Positions 8,120 through 16,694 of a stretch of DNA of 64,000 nucleotides are shown one piece after another. The DNA comes from Oscillospiraceae bacterium (lineage in GTDB: Bacteria > Bacillota > Clostridia > Oscillospirales > Oscillospiraceae), in assembly GCA_017535635.1 (NCBI GenBank), contig JAFXTU010000059.1, positions 62,001-126,000 of the forward strand, read 5' to 3'. The notes below the pieces were generated by a model. It worked only from the letters and a program-made list of their open reading frames with translations. It was not told where the DNA came from and did not search any database. The position numbers were made by a program, and so were the translations under genes. Each line of letters starts with the position of its first letter. The stretch's first letter is position 1.

Positions 8120-9246
8120 TCCTTTTCTTGCAGCCGGTAGAATTCCCGCCGGAAGTCCTCAAAACGGCCCTCCTCCAGGGCGGTCCGGATCTCCTCCATC
8201 AGATGGTTATAGTACCAGAGGTTATGGAGCACGCCGAAACGAAGCGCCAGGATTTCCTCCGCCTTGAACAGGTGCCGGAGATAAGCCCGGGAATAGCGGC
8301 GGCAGACAGGGCAGGAGCAGCCCTCCTCTATGGGCCGCTCGTCCCTGGCGAATTTCTCATTTTTCAGGTTGATGGTGCCGAAGCGGGTAAAGAGCTTGGC
8401 GTGGCGTCCGTTTCTGGCGGGCATCACGCAGTCGAAAAAGTCGATTCCCCGGTAAACCCCTTCCACGATGTTCGCAGGCGTTCCCACCCCCATGAGGTAG
8501 CGGGGCTTGTCCGCCGGCATTTCCGGCACCAGGTAATCCAGGGTCTCATACATTTCTTCGGTGCTCTCCCCCACCGCCAGGCCGCCCACGGCGTAGCCCG
8601 GCAGGTCCAGCTCACCGATCCGGGCCATGTGCCGCAGACGAAGCTCCCGGTCGATCCCTCCCTGGTTGATGCCGAAAAGCTGCTGTCCCCGGTTCACCGT
8701 GTCCTCTCTCTGATTGAGGCGCATTAGTTCTTCCTTGCAGCGCAGCAGCCAGCGGTAGGTCCGCTCGCAGGAATCGGCGACGTACTCCCTGGGCGAGGGG
8801 ATCTTCACGCACTCGTCAAAGGCCATGGCGATATCAGAGCCAAGGCTGGACTGAACGCGGATGCTGTCCTCCGGGGACATGAAGATCTTCGCTCCATCGA
8901 TGTGGGAGCGGAAGGCCACGCCCTCCTCCGTGATTTTTCGCAGAGAGGCCAGGGAGAAGATCTGGAAGCCGCCGCTGTCCGTCAGGATCGGCTTATGCCA
9001 GTCCATAAAACCGTGAAGGCCGCCCAGCACCTTAATGATCTCCTCTCCGGGACGCAGATGGAGATGGTAGGTATTGCAGAGGGCGACGCGGCAATTCAGT
9101 CCCTCCAGATCTTCGCTGCTCAGGCCGCCCTTGATGGCCGCCTGGGTCGCCACATTCATGAATACCGGCGTCTCGATCGGCCCGTGGGCGGATTCAAATC
9201 TGCCCCGGCGGGCCTGTCCCTCGGGCCGGAGGACGGTGAAAGCCAT
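8116..9246 (-). CDS. tgt: Queuine tRNA-ribosyltransferase (tRNA-guanine transglycosylase)
   Basis: A 376-residue enzyme of normal bacterial length that exchanges guanine 34 of GUN-anticodon tRNAs for preQ1. Diagnostic pieces are NTYHLHLRPG, LTDSGGFQIFSL with the catalytic Asp near 90, FDCVMPARNGRHA with the nucleophilic Asp, and the C-terminal zinc site CSCPVCRRYSRAYLRHLF. I prefer ATG 9246 over 9276: GAGGGA lies six bases before it, and the mapped promoter would leave only about nine leader bases for 9276. Upstream neighbour DUF11 has separate signals; yajC follows. Confidence 0.93.
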   Translation of the reverse strand: MAFTVLRPEGQARRGRFESAHGPIETPVFMNVATQAAIKGGLSSEDLEGLNCRVALCNTYHLHLRPGEEIIKVLGGLHGFMDWHKPILTDSGGFQIFSLASLRKITEEGVAFRSHIDGAKIFMSPEDSIRVQSSLGSDIAMAFDECVKIPSPREYVADSCERTYRWLLRCKEELMRLNQREDTVNRGQQLFGINQGGIDRELRLRHMARIGELDLPGYAVGGLAVGESTEEMYETLDYLVPEMPADKPRYLMGVGTPANIVEGVYRGIDFFDCVMPARNGRHAKLFTRFGTINLKNEKFARDERPIEEGCSCPVCRRYSRAYLRHLFKAEEILALRFGVLHNLWYYNHLMEEIRTALEEGRFEDFRREFYRLQEKD

Positions 9247-9291
9247 AGGGGTTCCCTCATTTCCGGCTGGATTCATTCTCTAAGCTGCCTT

Positions 9292-9320
9292 AATATAGCA
9301 GAGCTTGTCCCTGATTTCAA
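9292..9320 (-). promoter_or_regulatory. Promoter for tgt
   Basis: TTGAAA (9315-9320) and TATATT (9292-9297) on the minus strand with a 17-bp spacer; each box matches consensus at five of six positions. Confidence 0.75.
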
Positions 9321-9398
9321 GAGCCGCAGCCCAGCAGAGCCCGCGCCGGGAGACGCCGCGGCCCCTGGCCGCAGCGTCCGAAGAGGCATATCGAAATT

Positions 9399-10247
9399 TC
9401 AGACCGTCCCGCTGACCGTGAGGGTCACGGTGCCGGGAGTGATGGTCCAGATGCCGGTCTCGTCCTGGACAAAGGTCGCCGCCGGAACGGTGATCGCACC
9501 GGGATTCGTGACAAAAACACCGGTCTGCGTATCATAAGTGTACTGGTCGGTTTTGATCGTGCCGCCGCCGATGGACACGAAGATATCCTGCAGGATCGGC
9601 TCGAAGGTATCGCTGACGGAGAGGTTCTCCCCTGCTTCCGCCGCCGCTGCGCCGTAGTTGGCGATCACAAAGGTGTAGGTCAGGGTCCCGTTTTCCGTCA
9701 CGGTCTCGGGACTGACAAATTTGGAGATAGTGAGGTTCACACCTCCGGCGGGCAGAACGGTCTCACTGGCCGTGACCGGCGCCGCCAGGCCGCCCTGGGC
9801 GAGGGTCGCCGTATTCACGATCCCGGTCCCGCCCTCCAGAGGAGCGTACTCATTGGCGGTAACCGTATAGACCAGCTGCACGCTTCCCTCCGCCGGGACG
9901 GTGATGCCCGTCACAACGAGGGGCGGGCCGACGGTCACGGCGGGAGCAGCCTGGACCACGCCGTCGATCAGGTACAGGAGGGAGCCCGCTTCATACGTGA
10001 GGGGCGTCACCGTCCCGCTCCCTATGTCGTAGGCTCCCAGGTCGTCGGTGAGCGTCAGGCCGGTGAAGGACTCCGTCCCGGCATTCACGATGCTCACCAC
10101 ATAGGTTACGTCCTCACCGGGGGCATAGGTCGGACTCACGGCGGTTTTCGTCATCTGAAGCGCCTCCACGATCTCCCCGGTCACCAGATTGGAGAGAGTG
10201 GATCCGCCGTTGTAGCTCAGCTTTGCGAAGTTCTGAAAGGTTGCCAT
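9399..10247 (-). CDS. DUF11-repeat protein without signal peptide
   Basis: A 282-residue, beta-rich, Thr/Val/Gly-rich acidic protein with two DUF11-like repeats: about 33-165 (TKTAVSPTYAPGEDVTYVV, then VNTATLA) and about 170-282 (SKFVSPETVTENGTLTYTF). These Ig-like modules are usually surface structural domains. No signal peptide, membrane helix or sorting signal is visible. Similar Clostridia proteins start with a TFxNFAxLSYNGG-type segment, as here (ATFQNFAKLSYNGG). Release by mother-cell lysis, for instance as a spore-surface protein, is one explanation; that is speculation. ATG 10247 has GAGGAG seven bases upstream. Confidence 0.7.
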   Translation of the reverse strand: MATFQNFAKLSYNGGSTLSNLVTGEIVEALQMTKTAVSPTYAPGEDVTYVVSIVNAGTESFTGLTLTDDLGAYDIGSGTVTPLTYEAGSLLYLIDGVVQAAPAVTVGPPLVVTGITVPAEGSVQLVYTVTANEYAPLEGGTGIVNTATLAQGGLAAPVTASETVLPAGGVNLTISKFVSPETVTENGTLTYTFVIANYGAAAAEAGENLSVSDTFEPILQDIFVSIGGGTIKTDQYTYDTQTGVFVTNPGAITVPAATFVQDETGIWTITPGTVTLTVSGTV

Positions 10248-10342
10248 TTTGATTCTCCTCATGCGTCATTGGAGCCTTCCGGTTCCGGCTCATCCTATGC
10301 CCGACACCGCCTCCGGGTGACCATGCATCCCGGGAATGCGGA

Positions 10343-10371
10343 TTGACTTCCCGGAGGTTTGCGGCTACAAT
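10343..10371 (+). promoter_or_regulatory. Promoter for the small alarmone synthetase gene
   Basis: TTGACT (10343-10348) and TACAAT (10366-10371) with a 17-bp spacer, 24 bp upstream of the ATG. Confidence 0.75.
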
Positions 10372-10395
10372 GGAGGGGTAAGGAGGTGCAACGAT

Positions 10396-11139
10396 ATGCC
10401 CCAGGACGATTCTCTGTCTCAGAGCATCCACGACCTGCTTCCCGGGACCGGGGACCGGATCATCACCCTGGAACAGGTGCAGGAGCTGAACAAGCTGATG
10501 TCATATTATCGCTGTGCCATGATGGAGGTGGTCACGAAATTTAATGTATTGAACGAGCAGTTTTCCCTTCAATTCGACCGCAACCCGATCACGGGCATCA
10601 AGAGCCGCCTGAAAACCATCCGCAGCATCCATGACAAGCTGGAACGGCGAGGGCTCCCCTTCTCCCTGGAATCCATTGAGGAGAATCTGAACGATGTAGC
10701 CGGGGTCCGGGTCATCTGTTCCTTTACCGAGGACGTTCATATGCTGTCGGAGGCGCTGATGCAGCAGGACGACATCCAGCTCATCGAACGGAAGGACTAC
10801 ATCCTCAACCCCAAGCCCAACGGCTACCGCAGCCTGCACCTGATCGTTTCGGTTCCGATCTTCCTGGCCCACGAAAAGAAGTTCATGCGGGTGGAGATCC
10901 AGCTGCGGACCCTGGCCATGGACTTCTGGGCTACTCTGGAGCATCAGCTCCGCTATAAAAAGGACTTTGATTTTGCCGAGAGCATGGGGCGGGAGCTTTA
11001 TACCTGCGCCCAGCTCAGCGCGGAGCTGGACGAGCGGATGGACGGACTTCGGGAGCTGGTGCAGAAGCAGACAAGCGGCGGGGCCGGCATCCCTGAGCCG
11101 CGCCGCCGCTGGGTGGACCAGAGTCACAACCTCCGCTGA
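10396..11139 (+). CDS. Small alarmone synthetase, RelA/SpoT domain (RelQ/YjbM-like)
   Basis: A 247-residue stand-alone (p)ppGpp synthetase with no HD hydrolase, TGS or ACT domain. Typical synthetase motifs are present: IKSRLKTIRSIHDKLERR (substrate-binding basic loop), LNDVAGVRVICSFTEDV, YILNPKPNGYRSLHL and VEIQLRTLAMDFWATLEHQL with the metal-binding Glu. It transfers pyrophosphate from ATP to GDP or GTP in the cytoplasm. The ATG at 10396 has AAGGAGGTG seven bases upstream. It is a single-gene unit, with its own promoter and a terminator at 11161. Confidence 0.9.
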   Translation: MPQDDSLSQSIHDLLPGTGDRIITLEQVQELNKLMSYYRCAMMEVVTKFNVLNEQFSLQFDRNPITGIKSRLKTIRSIHDKLERRGLPFSLESIEENLNDVAGVRVICSFTEDVHMLSEALMQQDDIQLIERKDYILNPKPNGYRSLHLIVSVPIFLAHEKKFMRVEIQLRTLAMDFWATLEHQLRYKKDFDFAESMGRELYTCAQLSAELDERMDGLRELVQKQTSGGAGIPEPRRRWVDQSHNLR

Positions 11140-11160
11140 ACGGTCAGATCATGAGCTTTC

Positions 11161-11194
11161 GGGCCGCAGGCATTTGTCTGCGGCCCTGTTTCTC
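11161..11194 (+). terminator. Intrinsic terminator after the alarmone synthetase gene
   Basis: A 9-bp stem GGGCCGCAG/CTGCGGCCC (11161-11169 with 11178-11186) is followed by TGTTTCTC. Confidence 0.7.
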
Positions 11195-11223
11195 GGCTTG
11201 AATATCTTTTAAATATTGAATCC

Positions 11224-11252
11224 TTGACACTTCGGTCATACTATGGTAAATT
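11224..11252 (+). promoter_or_regulatory. Promoter of the glnS leader transcript
   Basis: TTGACA (11224-11229) and TAAATT (11247-11252), 17 bp apart. It lies about 160 bp upstream of glnS, leaving room for the leader described at 11283-11399. Confidence 0.75.
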
Positions 11253-11282
11253 ATCAATTACAGCATATGGGAGGACAAATTC

Positions 11283-11327
11283 ATGCTTTGCTTTACTTTT
11301 CGACAGCAGCGGCCCGCCGGGATCTAG
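11283..11327 (+). CDS. Putative glnS leader peptide (14 aa, tandem Gln codons)
   Basis: GGGAGGA (11269-11275) lies seven bases before ATG CTT TGC, which encodes MLCFTFRQQRPAGI and stops at TAG 11325. Residues 8 and 9 are consecutive Gln codons (CAG CAG, 11304-11309). The peptide sits between a strong promoter and an intrinsic terminator located just before glnS, the usual layout of amino-acid biosynthesis or aminoacyl-tRNA synthetase attenuators controlled by ribosome stalling. Its expression and role are inferred. Confidence 0.6.
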   Translation: MLCFTFRQQRPAGI

Positions 11328-11363
11328 CAGGCCCTAACCTTCCGTATCCGAATGTTCTGACGG

Positions 11364-11399
11364 CGGTATGGCCCTGCGCCATACCGATTCTTTTTCTTT
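11364..11399 (+). terminator. Attenuator terminator in the glnS leader
   Basis: A 9-bp stem CGGTATGGC/GCCATACCG (11364-11372 with 11378-11386, loop CCTGC) is followed by ATTCTTTTTCTTT. It ends 12 bases before the glnS ATG, so full termination here would block glnS. CCGTATC at 11343-11349 can pair with GGTATGG of the stem's 5' arm, with two G-U pairs, giving a possible anti-terminator. Confidence 0.7.
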
Positions 11400-11411
11400 G
11401 GGGGTAAAACG

Positions 11412-13097
11412 ATGGACAGCAGCGAGAGCAGAAATTTTATTGAGCAGTTCGTAACCGAGGACCTGGCGCCCGGCGGCGCTTACGAAGGCAAGCAGGTCCA
11501 CACCCGCTTCCCGCCGGAGCCCAACGGATATCTGCACATCGGTCATGCCAAGGCCCTCTGCATCGACTTCGGGACAGCGGAGAAATTCGGCGGCATCACC
11601 AACCTGCGCATGGACGACACCAACCCCGCCAAGGAAGATACGGAGTACGTGGAGGCCATCCAGGACGACATCCACTGGCTGGGCTTCGACTGGGGGGACC
11701 GCTTTTTCTACGGCTCGGACTACTTCCAGCAGACCTATGAGCTGGCCGTCGGTCTGATCAAGAAGGGTCTGGCCTACGTCTGCGAGCTGAGCCCGGAGGA
11801 ATTCAAACTCAACCGGGGCGACATCGGCGTGCCCGCCGTCTCCCCCTGGCGGGATCGGCCCGTGGAGGAATCCCTGGACCTCTTCGAACGGATGAAGAAG
11901 GGGGAATTCGCCGAGGGAAGCATGACCCTTCGTGCGAAGATCGACCTTAGCAGCGGCAACTTCAATCTGCGGGACCCGGTGCTCTACCGCATCCGCTATA
12001 TCGAGCACCACCGGCAGGGCACCAAGTGGTGCATTTTCCCCATGTATGACTTCGCCCACCCCATTCAGGACGCCATTGAGGGCATCACCCACTCTCTCTG
12101 CTCCCTGGAGTACGAGGAGCACCGCCCCCTCTACGACTGGGTGGTGGAGCATGTGGACCTGCCCGGGGACGTGAAGCCCCGGCAGATCGAATTCGCCCGC
12201 CTGGGCATCAACTACACCGTCATGAGCAAGCGGAAGCTCCGCAGGCTGGTGGAGGACAAGGTGGTCTCCGGCTGGGACGACCCCAGGATGCCCACCCTCT
12301 GCGGTCTGCGCCGCCGGGGCTACACCGCCAGGAGCATCCGCAATTTCTGTGACCGCATCGGCGTAGCCAAGGTGAATTCCACCGTGGACTGGGCCTTCCT
12401 GGAGTCCTGCGTCCGGGAGGACCTGAACCAGAATGCCGACCGGGTCATGGCGGTGCTCCACCCCCTGCGCCTCACCGTGACAAACTATCCCCAGGGACAG
12501 ACGGAGACGGTGCAGGTGGAGAATAATCCCCTGAAACCGGAGGCCGGGACGAGGCCGGTGAGCTTCTCCCGGAGCCTCTGGATCGAGGCCACGGATTTCG
12601 AGGAAGTTCCTCCCAAGAAGTACAACCGGCTTTATCCCGGAAACGAGGTGCGCCTGAAGGGCGCCTATGTGGTGCGCTGCACCGGCTGCGTCAAGGATAG
12701 CCTTGGCCACATCACGGAGGTCCTCTGTGAATACGACCCGGATTCCCGGGGTGGGGACCCGGCGGATGGGAGGAAGATCAAGGGCACCATCCACTGGGTG
12801 GACGCCCTGAGCGCGATCCCGGCGGAGGTGCGGCTCTACGACAGCCTGTTCAGCGACCCGGACCCGGACGGTCCCGGCAAGGACTTTTTGCAGCTGCTGA
12901 ACCCCAACAGTTTGCTGGTGCTGGAGGACTGCAAGCTGGAGGCCTGTCTTAAGGAGGCAAAGGCCCCGGAGCGCTGCGAATCGGCCCGGGGCTATCAGTT
13001 CATGCGCACGGGTTATTTCTGCCCGGACAGCGACTGCCGCCCCGATCACCTGGTCTTCAACCAGATAGTGGCCCTGAAGGACAGCTACAAGAAATAA
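11412..13097 (+). CDS. glnS: Glutaminyl-tRNA synthetase
   Basis: A 561-residue class I aminoacyl-tRNA synthetase that charges tRNA-Gln directly. The HIGH-type motif is in PPEPNGYLHIGHAKA (about 34-48) and the KMSKS-type loop is VMSKRKL (about 269). MDDTNPAKED and DLPGDVKPRQIEFARL-type segments separate GlnRS from GluRS. C-terminal anticodon-binding beta-barrels follow from about 340. Most Firmicutes make Gln-tRNA by the GatCAB route, so glnS in Clostridia is a lineage-specific addition (established knowledge). GGGGG lies seven bases before the ATG. Expression is probably controlled by the leader attenuator. Confidence 0.93.
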   Translation: MDSSESRNFIEQFVTEDLAPGGAYEGKQVHTRFPPEPNGYLHIGHAKALCIDFGTAEKFGGITNLRMDDTNPAKEDTEYVEAIQDDIHWLGFDWGDRFFYGSDYFQQTYELAVGLIKKGLAYVCELSPEEFKLNRGDIGVPAVSPWRDRPVEESLDLFERMKKGEFAEGSMTLRAKIDLSSGNFNLRDPVLYRIRYIEHHRQGTKWCIFPMYDFAHPIQDAIEGITHSLCSLEYEEHRPLYDWVVEHVDLPGDVKPRQIEFARLGINYTVMSKRKLRRLVEDKVVSGWDDPRMPTLCGLRRRGYTARSIRNFCDRIGVAKVNSTVDWAFLESCVREDLNQNADRVMAVLHPLRLTVTNYPQGQTETVQVENNPLKPEAGTRPVSFSRSLWIEATDFEEVPPKKYNRLYPGNEVRLKGAYVVRCTGCVKDSLGHITEVLCEYDPDSRGGDPADGRKIKGTIHWVDALSAIPAEVRLYDSLFSDPDPDGPGKDFLQLLNPNSLLVLEDCKLEACLKEAKAPERCESARGYQFMRTGYFCPDSDCRPDHLVFNQIVALKDSYKK

Positions 13098-13109
13098 TGC
13101 CTTTTTCGG

Positions 13110-13142
13110 CGGGACCGGTCTGCGGACCGGTCCCGTTTTTTC
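13110..13142 (+). terminator. Intrinsic terminator after glnS
   Basis: An 11-bp stem CGGGACCGGTC/GACCGGTCCCG with a TGCG tetraloop is followed by TTTTTTC. Confidence 0.85.
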
Positions 13143-13184
13143 ACGCTGAAAAGCATCCTATGTATTCCATTTGCCGAGCCGGTA

Positions 13185-13193
13185 TGCTACAAT
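13185..13193 (+). promoter_or_regulatory. Possible extended -10 promoter for the MATE gene
   Basis: TGCTACAAT (TG at 13185-13186, TACAAT 13188-13193) is an extended -10 element; I see no good -35 box at the matching distance. Confidence 0.4.
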
Positions 13194-13235
13194 GTCGTCG
13201 TAATGAAATGAAGAAACGGAGGTCCGGGGTTCGCT

Positions 13236-14726
13236 ATGGCCGAAGCAGTCAGACGCGCCGGAAGACAGGTCAAGCCGATCACCCTGGACCGGCTTGACTG
13301 GGGCACGGAGGAGAGCCTGGAGGAGGAATACACCAAGAGCCGGAAGGACCGGCGCAGCCTCCCGGAGACCATCACCTCCAAGGAGCTGTACCGGGACATC
13401 GTACAGATCGCCTGGCCCAGCCTCTGCGAGCTCTTCCTCACCAGCCTGGTAAGCATGGTGGACACCATGATGGTGGGCGGCCTGGGAGGCGACGCCATCA
13501 GCGCCGTCAGCCTGGCCACCCAGCCGAAATTCCTCTTCATGAACCTCTTCATGGCTCTGAACACCGGCACCACCGCCATGGTCTCCCGGGCACGGGGCAA
13601 GCAGGACCGGGACGAGGCGGACCGCATCCTTCGCCAGAGCATGGTGCTGGTGACCTTCATCGGCCTTGCAAGCGCTTTCTTTGGCTATCTGTTCTCCGAG
13701 CCGCTGATCCGCTTTATGGCCAACGGAGGCCTGGAGGACTCCGTTATCCGGGAGAGCACGGGCTACCTTCGTATCCAGTTTCTCTTCTTCCCCTTCCTGG
13801 CCTGGACCAGCGTGATCACCGCCACCCTCAAGGGTACGGGACAGGCCAAGCCCAGCATGGTCTACAACACCATCGCCAACCTGGTGAACATCTGTTTCAA
13901 CTGGCTGCTGATTAACGGTCACTGGGGCTTTCCCCGGATGGAAGTGGCGGGCGCATCCCTGGCCACGGGCCTGGGGCAGTTCACCGCCTTCGCCATCGCC
14001 CTCTGGTGTGCCTTTTCAGGCCGCTTCTACTGCACCCTGCGTCTGAAAAACCTTCTCCGCTTCGACCGGAGCATCGTCTCCGGCATCGTGACGGTGGGCG
14101 TACCAAGCATGATCGAGCAGCTCATCATGCGCTTTGGTGTAGTGATGTTCACCCGGACCCTGGCCTCCCTGGGCAGCGTCCAGTTCGCCACCCACAACAT
14201 CTGCATGAACATCCAGTCCATGTCCTTCATGATCGGGCAGGGCTTCGCCGTCTCCTCCACCTCCCTGGTGGGGCAGAGCCTTGGAAAAAAGAGGCCGGAC
14301 ATGGCGGAGCACTACAGCCGCCGCTGCCGGAACCTGGGCCTGTACGCGGCGGTGGTCATCGGGCTTCTTTTCTTTATCTTCCGCCGCAGCCTGGTGGGCT
14401 TCTACAACTGGGGAGAGAACCGGGACGAAGAGATCCTGCGCCTGGGCTCCTACCTCATGATCTATGTGGCGATCCTCCAGCCCTTCCAGTGCAATCAGTT
14501 CATTCTGGGCGGCTCCCTCCGGGGCGCCGGGGACACCCGCTTCACCGCCCTGGTGATGCTCATCACCATCGTGGGCATCCGGACGGTCCTGGCCTGGCTC
14601 CTGGTGACGCTGCTGGACCTGGGCCTCACCGGGGCCTGGATCGCCGTCAGCGCCGACCAGATTACCCGGAGCTTCATCATCCTGGGGCGCTACAACCGGG
14701 GCAAGTGGAAAAAGATCCGGCTCTGA
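13236..14726 (+). CDS. MATE-family efflux transporter
   Basis: A 496-residue protein with about twelve membrane helices in two related halves. Family features include IAWPSLCELFLTSLVSMVDTMM in the first helix region, later PSMIEQLIMRFG at the start of the second half, and GRYNRGKWKKI at the C-terminus. It probably exports organic cations or drugs in exchange for Na+ or H+. A hydrophilic, charged N-terminal extension of about 55 residues before the first helix is longer than usual. The ribosome binding site GGAGGT lies 12 bases before the ATG, a little far. The kinase gene follows after 30 bp. Confidence 0.88.
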   Translation: MAEAVRRAGRQVKPITLDRLDWGTEESLEEEYTKSRKDRRSLPETITSKELYRDIVQIAWPSLCELFLTSLVSMVDTMMVGGLGGDAISAVSLATQPKFLFMNLFMALNTGTTAMVSRARGKQDRDEADRILRQSMVLVTFIGLASAFFGYLFSEPLIRFMANGGLEDSVIRESTGYLRIQFLFFPFLAWTSVITATLKGTGQAKPSMVYNTIANLVNICFNWLLINGHWGFPRMEVAGASLATGLGQFTAFAIALWCAFSGRFYCTLRLKNLLRFDRSIVSGIVTVGVPSMIEQLIMRFGVVMFTRTLASLGSVQFATHNICMNIQSMSFMIGQGFAVSSTSLVGQSLGKKRPDMAEHYSRRCRNLGLYAAVVIGLLFFIFRRSLVGFYNWGENRDEEILRLGSYLMIYVAILQPFQCNQFILGGSLRGAGDTRFTALVMLITIVGIRTVLAWLLVTLLDLGLTGAWIAVSADQITRSFIILGRYNRGKWKKIRL

Positions 14727-14756
14727 ATCACATCTTTCTTTTGGGAGGATAATGAT

Positions 14757-16229
14757 ATGTATTTCATCGGCATCGACCTGGGGACCAGCGCCGTCAAGCT
14801 CCTGCTCATGGAGGAGAGGGGAAGGATCGAAAACATCGTCAGCCGCGCCTATCCCCTCTCCATGCCCCGGCCCGGTTGGTCGGAGCAGGACCCGGCGGAC
14901 TGGATCCGGGCCTCCTTCGAGGGGATCCGGGAGCTTACCAAGGACGTTGACCGCTCTCTGGTACGGGGGATCGGCATCGCTGGACAGATGCACGGCCTGG
15001 TAGCCCTGGACCGGGAGGACCGGGTCCTCCGCCCCGCCATTCTCTGGAACGACGGACGCACCGAGGAGGAGACCGTCTGGCTCAACGAGACGGTGGGCGC
15101 CTAGCTTCTGGCCAAGGAGACCGGCAACATCGCTTTCGCCGGTTTCACTGCCCCCAAGCTTCTGTGGATGCAGAAGCGGGAACCGGAGCTTTTTGAACGG
15201 ATCGCTAAAATCATGCTCCCCAAGGATTACCTCGTCTACCGGCTCACCGGCGTCCACGCCACAGACTGCAGCGACGCCTCCGGCACGCTGCTTTTCGACG
15301 TGGAAAACCGCCGCTGGTCAGAAAAAATGCTGGAGATCTGTTCTCTCCGCCGGGAGCAGGCGGCCCAGGTCTTCGAGAGCAGCGAGCCGGTGGGGACCCT
15401 GCTGCCAGAGATCGCGAAGGCGCTGGGCCTTTCCGGGAATGTGCTGGTGGCTGCCGGCGCGGGGGACAATGCCGCCGCCGCCGTAGGGACCGGCACTGTT
15501 GGGGAAGGCCGCTGCAACATTTCCCTGGGCACCTCCGGGACTTTTTTCCTCTCCGGGGACCGGTATACCCCCTCCTCCAACCACGCCCTCCACGCCTTCT
15601 GTCACGCCGACGGGGGCTGGCATTTCCTGGGCTGCGAACTGAGCGCCGCCAGCTGTGTGAGCTGGTGGTCCTCCCTCAGCGGGGCAGGAGATCCGGCCGC
15701 TGCCCAGGCGGGCATCCGGGAAGAGGCCCTGGGGCGGAACAGCGTGTTCTTCCTCCCCTACCTCATGGGCGAGCGGACCCCCCACAACGACGCCTTTGCC
15801 CGGGGTTCTTTCGTGGGGATGCGGATGGATTCCACCAGGGAGGAAATGACCCAGGCAGTTCTGGAGGGTGTGGCCTTCGGCTTGCGGGACGCATTGGAGA
15901 TCGCCAGAGCTGCCGGACTGGAGGTCCATGCAGCCGGGCTCTCCGGCGGCGGGGCGAAGAGTCCCCTGTGGCGCAAAATCCTGGCGAACATCTTGGATCT
16001 GGAGCTGATGCTGCCGGAAACGGAGCAGGGCCCCGGCCTGGGGGGCGCCATGCTGGCCGCCGTGGCCTGCGGCGCATTTCCGGATGTGCAGACGGCAGCG
16101 AAGGAGCTCACCGGCGGCATTTCCGAGCACACGCTCCCGGACAAGGACCTTACCGGGCTGTATGAGGAGCGCTATCAGGTCTTCCGCTCCCTCTACCCTG
16201 CCCTGAAGCAAAGCTTCCGCTCCATGTGA
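14757..16229 (+). pseudogene. xylB: Xylulokinase (FGGY family), interrupted by an in-frame TAG
   Basis: One reading frame encodes a full-length FGGY kinase of about 490 residues except for a TAG at 15102-15104 (codon 116). Before it lie GIDLGTSAVK (ATP/phosphate loop), MHGLVALD and LWNDGRT. After it lie IAFAGFTAPKLLW, LGTSGTFFLSG, the FGGY C-terminal GLSGGGAKSPLWR and GAAMLA-type GGAMLAAVA. Nothing else is damaged, so this is a recent nonsense mutation or a base-call error. TAG ends ordinary genes elsewhere in the window, so suppression is unlikely. GGGAGG lies eight bases before the ATG. The reaction would be D-xylulose phosphorylation. Confidence 0.85.
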
Positions 16230-16294
16230 TCCGAGAGCCGATTTGCGCCTGAAGGAAGCCTCCGAAAGTTTTTTTCGTTTTTTGTATTTTGGTC

Positions 16295-16323
16295 TTGACT
16301 TTCGCCGGGAAGGGTGTTAATAT
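16295..16323 (+). promoter_or_regulatory. Promoter for tRNA-Ala
   Basis: TTGACT (16295-16300) and TAATAT (16318-16323) with a 17-bp spacer, 35 bp upstream of the mature tRNA 5' end. Confidence 0.7.
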
Positions 16324-16358
16324 TCATCACGCCGCCGGGAAATGCGGCGGCGCGATCT

Positions 16359-16434
<76 letters not shown>

Positions 16435-16448
16435 ATGGTTCAAAAATG

Positions 16449-16480
16449 GCCTGATTTCGCAAGAAATCAGGCTATTTTTG
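16449..16480 (+). terminator. Intrinsic terminator after tRNA-Ala
   Basis: A 10-bp stem GCCTGATTTC/GAAATCAGGC with a GCAA tetraloop is followed by TATTTTTGTT. Confidence 0.85.
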
Positions 16481-16647
16481 TTGTAAATCAAATTGCGAAC
16501 TCATTTTACACCCGAAGCATAGTTTTTATGCCTCCAAGCATACAAGTGTCTCAGCTATACCCCCACAAAAAGAGAAAAAAGAAAAATGAGGATCGACATT
16601 GCTGCTTCCGCAACGGCAAGAATAGCCGATAGAATCAAAAAAGACGT

Positions 16648-16676
16648 TTTACTTTTTGCCGATAATACCGTATACT
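16648..16676 (+). promoter_or_regulatory. Promoter for the Fic protein gene
   Basis: TTTACT (16648-16653) and TATACT (16671-16676) with a 17-bp spacer, 18 bp upstream of the ATG. Confidence 0.65.
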
Positions 16677-16694
16677 ATGGAAGGGGTGAGATGC

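Noticed and set aside
11266-11408. Alternative longer open frame starting ATG 11266 in the glnS leader
   Set aside because: It has no ribosome binding site (GGGAGGA lies after its start) and reads through the terminator hairpin; the composition is not protein-like.
11224-11411. T-box riboswitch in front of glnS
   Set aside because: The leader is only about 155 nt, has no TGGNACCGCG-type T-box sequence and no specifier-loop stem, and carries a translated peptide with its own ribosome binding site.
14757-16229. Programmed TAG read-through or pyrrolysine in the xylulokinase
   Set aside because: TAG is the ordinary stop of genes ending at 30879, 46789 and 50640. No pyl genes or read-through structure is visible, and xylulokinases do not need the residue.
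16230-16290. Intrinsic terminator after the xylulokinase gene
   Set aside because: There are T runs (TTTTTTT) but no stable stem of more than four base pairs in front of them.
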